64,000 bases of DNA, from assembly GCF_030272615.1 (NCBI RefSeq), contig NC_081405.1, forward strand, positions 568,539,095 through 568,603,094, written 5' to 3'. The translations under genes were made by a program, and so were the position numbers. Each line of letters starts with the position of its first letter. Position 1 is the stretch's first letter. Under the pieces are notes generated by a model that ran no database searches, was not told where the DNA came from, and saw only the letters and a list, made by a program, of their open reading frames with translations. This DNA is from Cryptomeria japonica (lineage: Eukaryota; Streptophyta; Pinopsida; Cupressales; Cupressaceae). This document shows positions 46,061 to 57,402 of the stretch, piece after piece.

Positions 46061-48308
46061 TTATCAGTCTGGGTGTCTAGGTAAGTGGTATTGGGTGTCT
46101 TATCAGTCTCCTTTTCCTTATCCTCTCCCGGTGTATCTCTTTTCTCATCGTCTTTTGCACCGATGGCTTCGCCACTTGGTGTAGTATCTGTTACTATTGA
46201 TGGAGTATTATCCACAATATTATCAGTATCCTGTACATTATCTATAATACCTTTCTCAGACTATACAAATGTAGTCTCTATTGGTTTAGTCTATACACTC
46301 TCATCAGTTTTAGGATTATATGTCGGTTTATTCAAAATTTGATCTGAACTTCCCAAAATTCCTTTCCCTTTAGATCTATCTGGAATGGTGGGAGAAGTTT
46401 CCTTAGCAAATTCTTCTTGAGAAGTAAGGAAATTAGGATTCCACTGCTTCCATGAGTGTCTCATCTATTTTTACCATGAAGCAAATTTCAGTGGAGTATT
46501 TCTCCACAATGTGTTTGGAGTTTCTCTCCCTCAGTCTCATGTTCTCTTGAAAATTTTTAAAGTAGCCCCAAAGCTTCTCATCCCTATGACTACCAAGACC
46601 GGTGATTGCATCTTTGATATGCATACCTATCAGTATGTCATGAGCCCAACGTTTCTTTCCCAAACTCGGTAGCTCATTCATGAAGTATAACATCAAGCAA
46701 ACAATAAGATTGCCAAACCGGAAAGTTCCTTTCTTAACACCTTTGATTTTGACAAGATTCAACATTAATTCACTTCTCAACCATTCACACAAGTCATATT
46801 TTTCATTATTCTTTATCATTTGATATGTAGCACGGATACGAGAATTGGCAATAGAGTTCAATCGACTTGATTAAGTTACCTTGTAGCCAATGATCACGCT
46901 AGCAAATTTCACATCTATATCTTTATTGGTGTTGGCCCTCGTCGACCTTCCATCATGGGTTGTGTCGGTGAGCTTCTCAACCGTAGTGTTGGAGATCTTC
47001 TTTCCCGGTTCGTATCCAACTTTGGGTAAGTCGGTGATCGCCTTATCAGTCTGGGTGTTTGGGTAAGTGGTACTGGGTGTCTTATCGGTCTCCTTTTCCT
47101 TATCCTCTCCTGGTGTATCTCTTTTCTCATCCTCTTTTGCATCAGTGGCTTCGCCACTTGGTGCAGTATCTGTTATTGTTGATGGAGCATTATCCATAAT
47201 ATTATCAGTATCCTGTTGACCCTCATCAACCTTCCATCATGGGTTTCATCGGTGAGCTTCTCAACCGCAGTGTTGGAGATCTTCTTTCCCAGTTCCTATC
47301 CAACTTTGGGTAAGTTGGTGATCACCTTATCAGTCTGGGTGTCTGGGTAAATGGTACTGGGTGTCTTATCAGTCTCCTTTTCCTTATCCTCTCCCAGTGT
47401 ATCTCTTTTCTCATCCTCTTTTGCACTGGTGGCTTCACCACTTGGTGTAGTATCTGTTACTGCTGATAGAGTATTATCCACAATATTATCAGTATCCTAT
47501 ACATTATCTATAATACCTTGCTCAAACTGTAAAAATGTAGTCTCTACCGGTTTAGTCTGTACACTCTCATCAGTTTTAGGATTATATGTCGGTTTATTCA
47601 AAATTTGATCTGAACTTCCCAAAATTCCTTTCCCTTTAGATCTATCTGGAATGGTGGGAGCAGTTTCCTTAGCAAATTCTTCTTGAGAAGTAAGGAAATT
47701 AGGATTCCACTGCTTCCATGAGTGTCTCATCTATTTTTACCATGAAGAAAATTTCAGTGGAGTATTTCTCCACAATGTATTTGGAGTTTCTCTCCCTCAG
47801 TCTCATGTTCTCTTGAAAATTTTTTAAGTAGCCCCAAAGCTTCTCATCTGTATGACTACCAAGACCGGTGATTGCATCTTTGATATGCATACCTATCGGT
47901 ATGTCATGAGCCCAACGTTTCTTTCCCAAACTCGGTAGCTCATTCATGAAGTATAACATCAAGTAGACAATAAGATTGCCAAACCGGAAAGTTCCTTTCT
48001 TAACACCTTCGATTTTGACAAGATTCAACATTATTTCACTTCTCAACCATTCACACAAATCATATTTTTCATTATTCTTTATCATTTGATATGCAGCATG
48101 GATACAGGAACTAGCAATAGAGTTCAATCGACTTGATTAAGTTACCTTGTAGCTAATGATCATGCTAGCAAATTTCACATCTGCATCTTTGATGGTGTTG
48201 ACCCTCATCGACCTTCCATCATGGGTTGCGTTAGTGAGCTTCTCAACCACAATGTTGGAGATCTTCTTTCCCGGTTCCTATCCAACTTTGGGTAAGTCAG
48301 TGATCGCC
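46061..48308 (-). repeat. Internal tandem amplification of an ORF-X segment (982 + 284 + 982 bp)
   Basis: Three units begin with the same joining phrase, TTATCAGTCTGGGTGT..GG, at 46061, 47043 and 47327. Units 1 and 3 are each 982 bp and have the same structure: a piece like 38245-38590 fused to a piece like 39575-40155. Unit 2 (284 bp) is the same unit with a further deletion. The joined pieces keep open frames, such as 46861-46433 and 48127-47699 (starting MNSIA), and 47197-46871. The joining phrase itself is not present in copy 1. Confidence 0.85.
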
Positions 48309-48893
48309 TGAATAAATCATCCAACTTTGCAACACTAATCCTAAATTTTTCTTTATAATCACTTGCAGTAGTTAGATCATCTCTCAGAGTCATTATTTGT
48401 CCTTTAAGCTCTTGTTCATTATTCCAGGATTGTACCAAATTAGTTCTCAACAGATTATTCTCATGAGCCAATCTGCCACATTCTTCAAATTTATTCTTCA
48501 GAGATATAGAAAGATTTTCTTCCTTCTTCTTTCTGTCCTCAATATATTTTTACATCCTCATAGTCAGGTCTTGCATTTCATTTTTCATGAGCATGTTTGC
48601 TTGACTAAGTTTCTGACATTGTTCCTTAAGTGCATTTTTCTCTTCATCATCTTGGTTTTGCAAAAGTTCCTTCCTCTTAGATTGAGTAGATGATAACCTT
48701 TCTTGCAGAACAAGAATGAATTCATTAGAAGAATTCAATTTATCTTGCAGTTTTAAGTTCTTCATCCTTTCAGCATCATAATCCTCAAGTGCCATCTCAA
48801 GTTGCTTCTCCATAGCCATATTCAATGATTCAGGTTTCAGGATCTTCCTAAGGCTATTAACCTTCCTCCAAGGTACCAGGATTTGATACGAAT
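48309..48893 (-). pseudogene. Gag coiled-coil part, copy 2 (zinc knuckles deleted)
   Basis: Parallels 41590-42166. The interval that holds the four knuckles and the ORF-X start in copy 1 (about 40165-41590) is missing; the join lies at 48309 just after GTGATCGCC. The coiled coil remains open over 120 codons (48912-48550). Copy 2 therefore has no RNA-binding knuckle. Confidence 0.8.
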
Positions 48894-49751
48894 TATTGGA
48901 ATCCAAAAACACTGAGAGGGGGGTAAATCAGTGTTCTGTCGGTAATATAAGATTTTACCTTATTATAACATACACATATAAGCCGGTAAATGAAGAAACA
49001 TATAACATGAATTAAATAAACCAACCACATGAATGAACACCATAACACACAAAATTTATACGTGGAAAACCTCAAAGAGGAAAAATCACGGTGGGATTTG
49101 TGACCCACAATATCAATTCACTGGCCATATGAAAGATATCACATAGCATGGGGGCCTACACGTGCAGGAAGACACGCTACCTAGAGCACACTGCTCAACA
49201 CAAAAGAGCCTCACTGACTACAAGCTTTTGCTGAGATAAAACAGTAATGATGAGCTCACAAAATGCATTTGCAATGTCAAAAAGAGTTCTGGTTATAGCT
49301 ATCCGTTGTACTGGTTCATAAACCTTGAACCCTTCTACCGGTATCTCTTTTCCTCCAAGAATTCTTTACAAACCATCTACTAATCATAGCATGATATAAC
49401 TTTTGCATACAAATGACCTACATACATATCCTTTGCATCACTCTATTCTACTACCTTGTCATATTTCAAAGTGACCTAACAAACTGACTTATGTACCCTT
49501 TACAAACAATATGCCTTATATCAGCTTACAATATAAAAGATATTCAATGTCGGCCCTATACAATAATTACAAAATATTTTTACAAATAAAACCTTTTGGA
49601 TCCCAGACTGATGTCAGCTTCACTAAAGTGTTGCATGTTGATGTCGGTGTCGGTGATGACTCTGATTACTCCAATGTCGATATCTTCCTTCTATAGAATC
49701 TTGTTTCCATCAATGACAACATATGAATCCAATGAGGGTCAATTGCCAACA
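48894..49751 (-). repeat. LTR 3 of the array (5' LTR of right unit)
   Basis: About 858 bp, from TATTGG to CCAACA. Shorter than LTRs 1 and 2 because of small internal deletions, one of about 30 bp near 49680. Beyond it comes unrelated AT-rich DNA and no polypurine tract, so the array ends here. Confidence 0.9.
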
Positions 49752-51036
49752 TGATCATGTATATGTTAAAGTAAACATGAATTCAATATGGAACTAAATG
49801 ACAAGAACAAATAAAAAGAATATATGGTAATGTATGATTTGCACATGCCCCTTATAAAGACTACTCCATACTGAAAACAATAAGAAGAAATTTTCTTCAA
49901 TTTAATATTAGATCAAATACTTAATTGGCTTGAACAACTATTAAAAAAATATCAGCAATAAATGCATAAATATAAGAAGAGAGATATGGGGATGTGAACA
50001 AGTCATAATGATGTAACCAAAAGAAAGTAATGTATATAGCTATGATAACTAAAAGTAATTAGTGTAGGGTTTGGATTAAAAAGGAGCCATCATAATCAAA
50101 ACTAGATGATGTAAGAGTATGAAGCGGTCACCATAACAAAATAAACAAAATAAACAAAAAAAATGGATTTGAAGGATCCATAACAACCAAAAAGTGGTTA
50201 TGATAAATGAACTCTCCTCCAATAGTTTCTATGCAAATAATGCAGGGATTGGAGGCTCGGGAAAAATAGTATGGTCATATAAGCTCAATAATCATGGTGA
50301 AAATATTATACATAACATGTGAAAAAGATGATATAAAATAATAAGACATAAGCATCAGATTTTATGTAAGAAAGGGATATAAAGTGTCCCCATTGGTGAT
50401 GATTATGATCAACTTTTAATAACCCAAGTGACGGTGAGAAATATGTAAGCATAAAAATGTATCATATAAGATGTGAATTTTTACATACAAGATATGAATG
50501 CTTTAGAATTTGATTAACATGTAAGTGTAATAATCATCAACTAAGTTGTAATACGTATCATGTAGAGGATAACCCTCAAATGATAAACCATAACATGCAT
50601 CATAAAAAAAGTAACATGTGAAAGACATAAATATAAAGGAATGATCTAGGACACAAGACATTCTATTGGAGGTGAAATGAGAATGAAACCATAATGAAAC
50701 TATAATCAAATCAATAATGACATAAGATAATAATTTACATGATAAATTGAGAAAAATAATTTTAGTTGAATAAAAAATGCTAAATTTAAAATATGATGCA
50801 AATAAACTATTTTTTGTGAAGATGATGAGAGGCCAAGTTCAAATCATTCAATAAATTTTTATCATCCCAAACCCATAAGAAAAATAAAAGAAGAAAATAC
50901 ATAGAGTTCACATAAAAGGAGTAGCATAAACCATGCAATATGTGTTCATAGGGTTTTTGTCAACATAACTACTAAGGGTGTATTTGAATCATCTGCATGG
51001 TCTAATTAAGAACTATTGGGATACTGTGCAAATATG
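49752..51036. other. AT-rich spacer, no features seen
   Basis: About 1.3 kb of AT-rich sequence between the array and copia element A. I see no coding sequence, priming site or strong repeat. Confidence 0.5.
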
Positions 51037-52358
51037 TGTTTGGATTGTCTGAGTGATGTATCATCATTGCTATCAACATATTCCTCTGTGTGTTCCAGTG
51101 TTGCAGACAGATTAAGTTAGTTGGTTTGGCCAGTGTGTTGCAGATGAGTTGTTGCAGATTAAAGGGTTTTGAGATAAGTATCTCTAGTTGATTCAGCTCA
51201 AGTTTCAGTGGTTTGCATGAATATTTGATTGAGTTATGAGATCTGGTATTGTGATTGGTTTTTCAGTTGTTCGGTGTTGATCAGTGTTCTGGATTTTGCT
51301 CCACATTGTTCCACGTTGCAATATCTTGGTTTGTAGATTTGGCAGAGTGTTTGGGACATTCTGGTGTGTCCTCAATTCAGATGATTCATGATTTGGAGTG
51401 AATCTTTCAGTTTGACAGTCATTGCAATTAGTGTTCTTGAAGTTCAGTATAATGGTGATGAAGATTATAGTATGTGGTGTCGGTATGGTTGTTTCTATAG
51501 TAATTCATGATGCATGTGGATGTTTCTAGATAGTGTGCTATTTGTGTTGGTGGTCCGCATTGATTGGTGAGTGCGTTATTGATGATTTTCCTTGATTCAG
51601 TGCTATTCTTCATGTTCTTAGCCAACATGGTGATTGTAGCATGTTGCGTATGTTTGAGGTATAATTCTTGGAGGTTTTTCATGTTTAAGGTGTTGTTTTA
51701 GGTCCATACTATGTCTTCGCGGACATTGTTTTGGTCCTCATATAATATTGTAGCATATATAGTTATATCCTTTTAATTTGTGATGTGTCTTGAACCGACC
51801 TTGAAAGATAGGTTGATGATATGTATAAATAAATGTAATACTCATGTGAGAGAGGTATCTGTGTGTCCAAACAATACTTTGATATTTCAGAAGCAGTGAA
51901 GTAGTGTGAATAAGTGTGAATAAGTGTGAAAGAGAAGAATATGTGTGTAACCTAAACCGTAACCAAGCATTAGGAGATACTATTTTCTCAGTTCATGATT
52001 TATGGATGTAATCCAAATATGTTTGTAAGAAAGTGAGTCTTCCTTGGGTTATAGCCCTTTGTTGTTTTTGAGTAGTGAGCTCTAGGCAGTGTGCTTGAAT
52101 GCATGTGCATTATCCATTGTAATATTTTATATACTTCTAATAGAGTATCATCATATTGTGGGTAGGTTCCCACCATGGTTTTTCCCTTGACCGAGATTTC
52201 CATGTAAAAAATCTTGGTGTTACGTGTGTTATTGATGTGGTGTTGATTTATGCTTTCACTATTAATTATCAGATTTAAAATTGTGATTGAGTTAAAAGAA
52301 AAGATTTCAGGAAAACTTATTCACCCCCCCTTCTCAGTTTTCTACCTTGTTGCCAACC
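51037..52358 (+). repeat. 5' LTR of copia element A (~1,320 bp)
   Basis: Parallel to LTR B (54836-56159), with the same landmarks: CTTATCTCTAGTTGATTCAG, AGTGTTTGGGACATTC, GGTCCAT.CTATGTC, TATAAATA, TGTAATATTTT, ATCATATTGTGGGTAGGTTC and a final C-rich block before TTGCCAAC. The left boundary is set by alignment to LTR B and is approximate. Clearly diverged from B. Confidence 0.8.
51824..51831 (+). promoter_or_regulatory. Putative TATA box in LTR A
   Basis: TATAAATA in the context GATATGTATAAATAAATG. The equivalent place in LTR B (55608-55615) carries the same TATAAATA, so the motif is conserved between diverged LTRs of one family. Confidence 0.6.
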
Positions 52359-52359
52359 A

Positions 52360-52371
52360 TTGTTGTCAGAG
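52360..52371 (+). other. Mutated primer-binding site of element A
   Basis: TTGTTGTCAGAG, against TTGGTATCAGAG in element B: two or three changes. Directly follows the LTR end. Confidence 0.75.
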
Positions 52372-52413
52372 AAGGTCCTTCCGAAGAAGCTTGATTGCTT
52401 GAGGTGATTCAAG

Positions 52414-53080
52414 ATGGAAAATTATAAGAAGGATAGTTCGAGATTTTATGGATCAAACTACACTCTTTGGAAAAGCCAGTTGGACTGTCACTTGAGATGC
52501 ATTGGTGAAGATTACTAGAAAATTAATAAAATTGTGTATAACATTCCTCATAATGGTCCTACAACTTCGGATGAGATAAAGGAAGTTGAATACAATATTA
52601 GAGGTAAGGAAGCATTGTTGAGTGCCAGTGGAGTATTGGAAGAATTAGAGATTGTTGCTATAGTGTTGAGATCCTTGCCTCCTGCTTACAATCACAAAGT
52701 TGTTGCTATTGAGGAGATCTGGACTATGACTATAATGTGACTAGAGACATGCTGATTAGCAAGCTTGCTACCTTTGAATTGAGTGAGCTTGGTGACTCTC
52801 TTCTTAGGATAGAATTTGCATTCAAAGCTACTATTTCCAGAAAGTAGAGATATGATCCAGTAGAAAGTTCTTCAAGAAGGGTATCTAGATATGAGAACGA
52901 GATGAAGGAGATGGAAGAAGAAGAAAAATAACTTGAGGATCTTGAAGCCCTTATTGCTAGGATATTGCCTAAAGGAGTTGGTAAGTATGAAGGAAAGTTG
53001 CCTCTTAAATGATTTTCATGTAATAAAATGGGACATTTTGCTTTAAGGTGTCCGGAAAGAGTTCCTAGGAAGAAATACAA
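52414..53080 (+). pseudogene. Copia gag of element A, with internal deletion
   Basis: Starts at the ATG at 52414 (MENYKKDSSRFYGSNYTLWK). Element B's gag aligns along its length. Between GKEALLSA and SGVLEELE (about 52630) some 220 bp present in B (about 56434-56652) are missing. Then LRSLPPAYNHKVVAIEEIW, a Glu-rich helix, and CNKMGHFALRCPE, the remains of the zinc knuckle with its first Cys codon changed to TGA. Stops include TAG for W (EDYWKI, 52516), TAG for Q near 52845 and TAA near 52929. Gag would form the particle. Confidence 0.82.
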
Positions 53081-53600
53081 GCCTAAATTTTATAAGAAAT
53101 GTTATTATGTTGTTGATGAAGGTGTGACAGATGATGAATCTGAGAAAGGAAATTCAAGTGATGATGAATGGGTATTTATTGCTATCAAGGAAGATGATAT
53201 AGTGCCTACTGATTCTGCTAGCTGCATTAATGAGGAGAAAGCTTTGGTTGCTAAAGTTGAAGAGAAAGATGAATGGGTAATTGATAGTGGCTACTCTCAT
53301 CATATGACAAGTGATAAGATTAAGTTTGCAAGTATGGAAAAGTATGATGGTGGTGTAGTAATATTTGTTGATGACAAAGCTAGTATAATCCATGGTGGAG
53401 GTTCCATTTCTCTTGATGGTAAGCACATTACTAATGATGTATTATATGTAGAAGGTATAAAGCATAATCGTTTGAGTGTTGGATAGATGGTTGACAAGGG
53501 ATATGATTTACAATTCAAGAATGGCAAGTTTAGAATCTTAAGTGGTTATGGAATTGAGATTACATCAGGGACAAAGACTAAAGGTAATATCTTTCACTTG
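53081..53600 (+). pseudogene. Copia aspartic protease of element A
   Basis: Reads EWVIDSGYSHHMTSDKIKF, where the usual active site is DSGCSxHMT; the Cys is Tyr here. Then VISLDGK-like ISLDGKHITNDVLYVEGIKH and, past a TAG at 53484 (where Q is expected before MVDKGYDLQF), the C-terminal strand. The catalytic Asp is present. Confidence 0.88.
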
Positions 53601-54730
53601 AATGTTGGCGGTAAAAGTTCTATGATTGCTCAGATTGATGAAAGTTGGTTATGGTATAGGAGGATGTGTCATGTTAATTTTGATTGCATGGTTAAGATAA
53701 GTTCTATTCAAGTAGTGAGAGATCTTCCTAAGCTGGTAAAGCCTACTAATTCGGTATGCAAGGAATGCTAGTTAGGGAAGCAGACAAGAGTTACTTTTAA
53801 AAGCAAACAGTATTGTTCTAATGGATTATTGTATCTTGTGCATATTGATTTGTGTGGTCCTTCTAGAGTGAGAAGCTTGCAGGGAAACATGTATTTCATG
53901 TTGCTGATTGATGACTATTCAAGGATGATGTGGGTTAATTTCTTAAGGGAGAAGTTTGAAGTCTTGGAGAAGTTCAATATTTTCAAAGCCATGGTTGAGA
54001 CCGAGATAGGATTGAAGCTAAAGTGTCTAAGATCTGATAGAGGTGGTGAATTCACTTCTAGTGAGTTCAATGCATTTTTTGAATATCATGGAGTAAATAT
54101 ACAATTATTTACACCTAGAACTCCTTAGCAAAATGGTGTTGTGGAGAGGAAGAATAGAACAATTTAGGAAGCTGCTAGAACCATGATGTTTCAAGGAAAC
54201 GTTCTGCATGTATATTGGAGAGAGGTTGTGAGTATTGTTGTATACACTCTTAATCGGGTTCATATCAAATGTGATATCAGTAAGACTCCTTATGAGTTAT
54301 GGTTTGTTCATGTTTCTACAGCTAGATATTTCAAAAAAATTGGAAGTAAATGCTATATCAAAAGAGATGAAGATCTAGGGAAGTTTCATGATAGATGTGA
54401 TGAAGGAATTTTTCTTGGTTATTCTACTAAGCGCAAGGCCTACCATAATAAGAGATTGAGAAAGAAAGTTGAAAGTGCTAATGTGAAAGTTGATGAAAGC
54501 AATGAGAGACAGCTCAAATCCTGCGGATATGATTCTGATGATCAAAATGATAGATAAGATAAAGGAAAGAAAGTGTAGACCCATAATCTAATTTAGATTG
54601 TTCTAGAAAAGCCAAAAAATCAAGGAGAGGCTAGTCCTAGTGCAAAAGAAAGAAATCAAAAGTCTGAATATCAATAAAATCCTAAGACTCCCAAGTATGT
54701 GAGGTTGAATTGTCATAAAATTAGATCATA
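53601..54730 (+). pseudogene. Copia integrase of element A, ending at the RT hinge
   Basis: The HHCC finger is partly legible (LWYRRMCHVNFDCMVKI and NSVCKEC). Then the catalytic core: LVHIDLCGPSRVRSLQGN (first D), LKCLRSDRGGEFTSSEF (second D), and NGVVERKNRT (the E), so all three catalytic positions are present. The C-terminal GKFHDRCDEGIFLGYSTKRK follows. Stops at 53769, 54126 and 54166 are all TAG where CAG (Q) is expected. The text reaches IEPKDVND (about 54800), the hinge before RT, and stops at LTR B. Confidence 0.92.
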
Positions 54731-54835
54731 GGAGATAAGAATAAAGGTGTGATGACTAGAAGAAGAATTGTTGAAGAATATTTCTTGATTTCTTAGATTG
54801 AACCTAAAGATGTTAATGATGTTGGATATTAGAGT
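54731..54835 (+). pseudogene. Integrase/RT hinge of element A, cut by LTR B
   Basis: Reads EEYFLIS-stop-IEPKDVND, a linker between integrase and RT in copia elements. LTR B follows at 54836. No polypurine tract precedes LTR B, so B's LTR is not simply A's own 3' LTR. Confidence 0.75.
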
Positions 54836-56159
54836 TGTTGGAATGTGTTATTGTCATTGATGTGAACATATTCCTATGTTCTAGAGAGTTGGTTTGGTTG
54901 GTATATTGCAGATATGCAGATGTGGATTAATGGGTTTTGAGATACTTATCTCTAGTTGATTCAGTATGATTTTCAGTGATCCGGAAGGTGATTTGATCGA
55001 TTTATGTGATCTGGTGTGATGATTGGTTTTTTGGTTGGTTTTGTATTGCAAAGTTGTGATTTCTAGTTTGCATTGCTCCGAAATTGATTCATTATGTTGA
55101 GAGGATTTTGCAGAGTGTTTGGGACATTCATGTGTGTCCTCAGTTTGGGTGGTTCATGATTCGGAACTTCACAAGTGTATCTTTTAGTTTGTTAGTAAGT
55201 TATGTTGGTGTTCTTAAGCTCCAAAAGGGAAATGATGATGATTCTAGTTATTTGAGTTGTTGCAGTTGTTGTCGAGGAATTCACGTTGCTTGTTGATGTT
55301 CTTTGATTATGTTCTATGTGTTTTGGTGGTTCGCATTGATTGATGTGCATATTATTGAAGATTTTATTAGCCCAATGGTATTCTTCGTGTTATACAACTT
55401 TCAGGCCGACCCGATGGTTCTTGCGTGTTGTGGATGATCTTGGTGAGATATTTGGTGGTGTTGCATATTCGAGGTTTTTATTTGGGTCCATGCTATGTCC
55501 TTGCTGACATTGTATTAGTCTGTATATTTATTTATGTGTCGTGTGATGCAAGTTTATAATTAGGTCTTATGTGTTTAGCCGACCTTGAAGTTAAGATTGG
55601 TGATTTGTATAAATAAGTGTTGTAATAATGTAACATGTGTGTCTATGGTTGTGTATGTGGTCTTTGAGAGTGGTGTATGTAAAAATAAGAGAATTGATCT
55701 TTGGGAAGTGTGGAGAAGAGTAGAGAAGTGTTGCAGTGAAAACAATGTTCTTAACCGGAACTATGATCAGACATTTGGTGATGCTATTCTTTCAATTCAT
55801 GTAATCCAAATTGTTGTCCGATCTTCATAAGGTAGTGAGCTTTTCCAGGGTTGTAGCCCTTTGTTGTTTTTGAGTAGTGAGATCTAGACAGTGTGTCTGA
55901 ATGCATGTGCCTTCCCCATTGTAATATTTTCACATATTACTGTAAAGTATCATCATATTGTGGGTAGGTTCCCATTGTGGTTTTTCCCTTAACTGGGATT
56001 TCCACATCAAAAATTTGTGTGTCATGTGTGTTGTTGATGTGGTGGTTATCTTTGTTATTGTTGTTCTTGATCAGATTTGAAATTGAGGTTAATTTGTTTA
56101 AGTTTGGTGAAAATTGACTCACCCCCACTCTCAATTTTCCTACATTGTTGTTGCCAACA
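54836..56159 (+). repeat. LTR of copia element B (1,324 bp)
   Basis: Runs from TGTTGG to CCAACA and is followed by a good primer-binding site. It shares its layout with LTR A but is better preserved. A TATAAATA lies at 55608-55615. The preceding five bases are AGAGT; the far end of element B is not in the window as an LTR. Confidence 0.9.
55608..55615 (+). promoter_or_regulatory. Putative TATA box in LTR B
   Basis: TATAAATA in the context TTTGTATAAATAAGTG, at the same relative place as in LTR A. Confidence 0.6.
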
Positions 56160-56160
56160 A

Positions 56161-56172
56161 TTGGTATCAGAG
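56161..56172 (+). other. Primer-binding site of element B
   Basis: TTGGTATCAGAG, the standard initiator tRNA-Met type site of plant copia elements, one base after the LTR end. Confidence 0.9.
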
Positions 56173-56215
56173 ATAGATCCTCTAGAAGAAGCTTGACCAC
56201 TTGAGGTGATCTAGG

Positions 56216-57340
56216 ATGGAAATTTTTGTTTTCAGGAAGGAGAGTACGAGATTTGATGGAACAAATTATACTATATGGAAGGACCGAATGGAGTGTCACT
56301 TGAAATGTTTGGGAGAAGATTATTGAAAGATCACAAAGAATGTCTACAATGTTCCTCATAATCATCCTGTTATTGCAGCTGAGATCAAGGATGTTGAACA
56401 TAATATAAGATCCAAAGAAACATTGTTGAGTGCCCTGATTGATTTAGAGATGACTAATGTGATGGGATTGTAGACTTCTCATGAGATTTGGGAGAAACTA
56501 GAAACCTTGTATGAAGGAGACAAACATGTGAAAGTGGCTGAATTGTAGAGCTTGGAAGGAAAGTATGAGTTGTTGAGAATGGGAGAAGATGAGAATATTT
56601 CATCCTTTATGGATAAAGTGAATGATCTTGTATGAAACATCAGATGTGTCGGTGGAGTCATTGAAGAATATGAGACTGTAGATAAAGTGTTGAGATCCTT
56701 GCCTCATGCTTACAAACAAAAAGTTGATGCTATTGATGAGATCCGGACTGTGACAACTGTGACAAAAAACATGCTAGTTGGTAAGCTTTTTGCTTTGAAT
56801 TGAGAAAACTTGGTGAATCACATGGCAAAGATGGGACTGTATTTAAATATACTATATCCAAGAAGAAGAAGTATGATCTGGGAGAGAGTTCAACTAGGGT
56901 TTTCAGATATGAAAGGAAAATGAGAGAGATGGAAGAACATGAAAGAGAATTGGAAGAGTTTGAATCACTTATTGCCAAATATTTCCTAAGGGAGCTGGTA
57001 AGTATGAAGAAAAGTTACCTTTGAAATTTTTTTCATGCAATAAGATAGGACATTTTTCTTCTAGGTGTCCTGAAAGAGCGGAAAGAGTGTCAAAGTATGA
57101 TAAGCCTTACAATCCTAAACATAAATATAGATATTAGAAGAAATATTATTATGCTATTGATGAAGGTGTGACAGATGATGAATCTGAGAAAGGGAATTTA
57201 GAAGATGAATTTGTGTTCATTTCTATCAAGGAAGATGATCTAATACCTATTGATTCTACAAGCTACATTATTGAAGAGAAAGTCTTCGCTACTAAGATTG
57301 AAGAGAAATATGAATGGGTGATTGACAATGGATAGAGAAG
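56216..57340 (+). pseudogene. Copia gag of element B, broken just after the protease start
   Basis: From MEIFVFRKESTRFDGTNYTI to about 57340. The core reads EIWEKLETLYEGDKHVK, SLEGKYELLRMGEDENISSF and LRSLPHAYKQKVDAIDEI, the UBN2-type copia gag domain. Then a Glu/Arg-rich helix, SCNKIGHFSSRCPE (knuckle with first Cys changed) and EWVIDNG, the start of protease with DNG instead of DSG. Stops: TGA for W (56326), TAG for Q (56473, 56547), TGA for W (56634), TAG for Q (57137). The element breaks off at scrambled sequence. Confidence 0.87.
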
Positions 57341-57402
57341 AACTAAGATGAATGGGTGAAAGATGAATGGGTGATTCTACAAGCTACATTATTGAAGAGA
57401 AG
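57341..57402. other. Rearrangement junction with templated filler
   Basis: After the break, AAGATGAATGGGTGA is repeated, then TGATTCTACAAGCTACATTA with the following TTGAAGAGAA copies element B's own sequence at about 57250-57280. Beyond 57403 the text is LINE-3. Such short copied pieces are typical of end-joining repair. Confidence 0.75.

Larger units (their letters stand above)
36268..49751 (-). mobile_element. Tandem array of a pol-less LTR retrotransposon (LTR-interior-LTR-interior-LTR)
   Basis: Three direct LTRs (36268-37174, 42167-43063, 48894-49751) enclose two interiors in the same minus-strand orientation. Each interior starts at a primer-binding site on its right and ends at a polypurine tract on its left. 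The middle LTR serves as 5' LTR of the left unit and 3' LTR of the right unit. Outer flanks (GAATC and TGATC) do not match as a 5-bp target duplication. The interiors encode a short gag and ORF-X, but no protease, integrase, RT or RNase H. Confidence 0.9.

Noticed and set aside
36268-49751. Assembly duplication as explanation of the tandem array
   Set aside because: The two interiors differ by many substitutions, an 11-bp deletion, a 1.4-kb deletion and an internal amplification.
54836-56159. LTR B as the 3' LTR of element A
   Set aside because: It follows the integrase/RT hinge with no RT, RNase H or polypurine tract, and is followed by its own PBS and gag.
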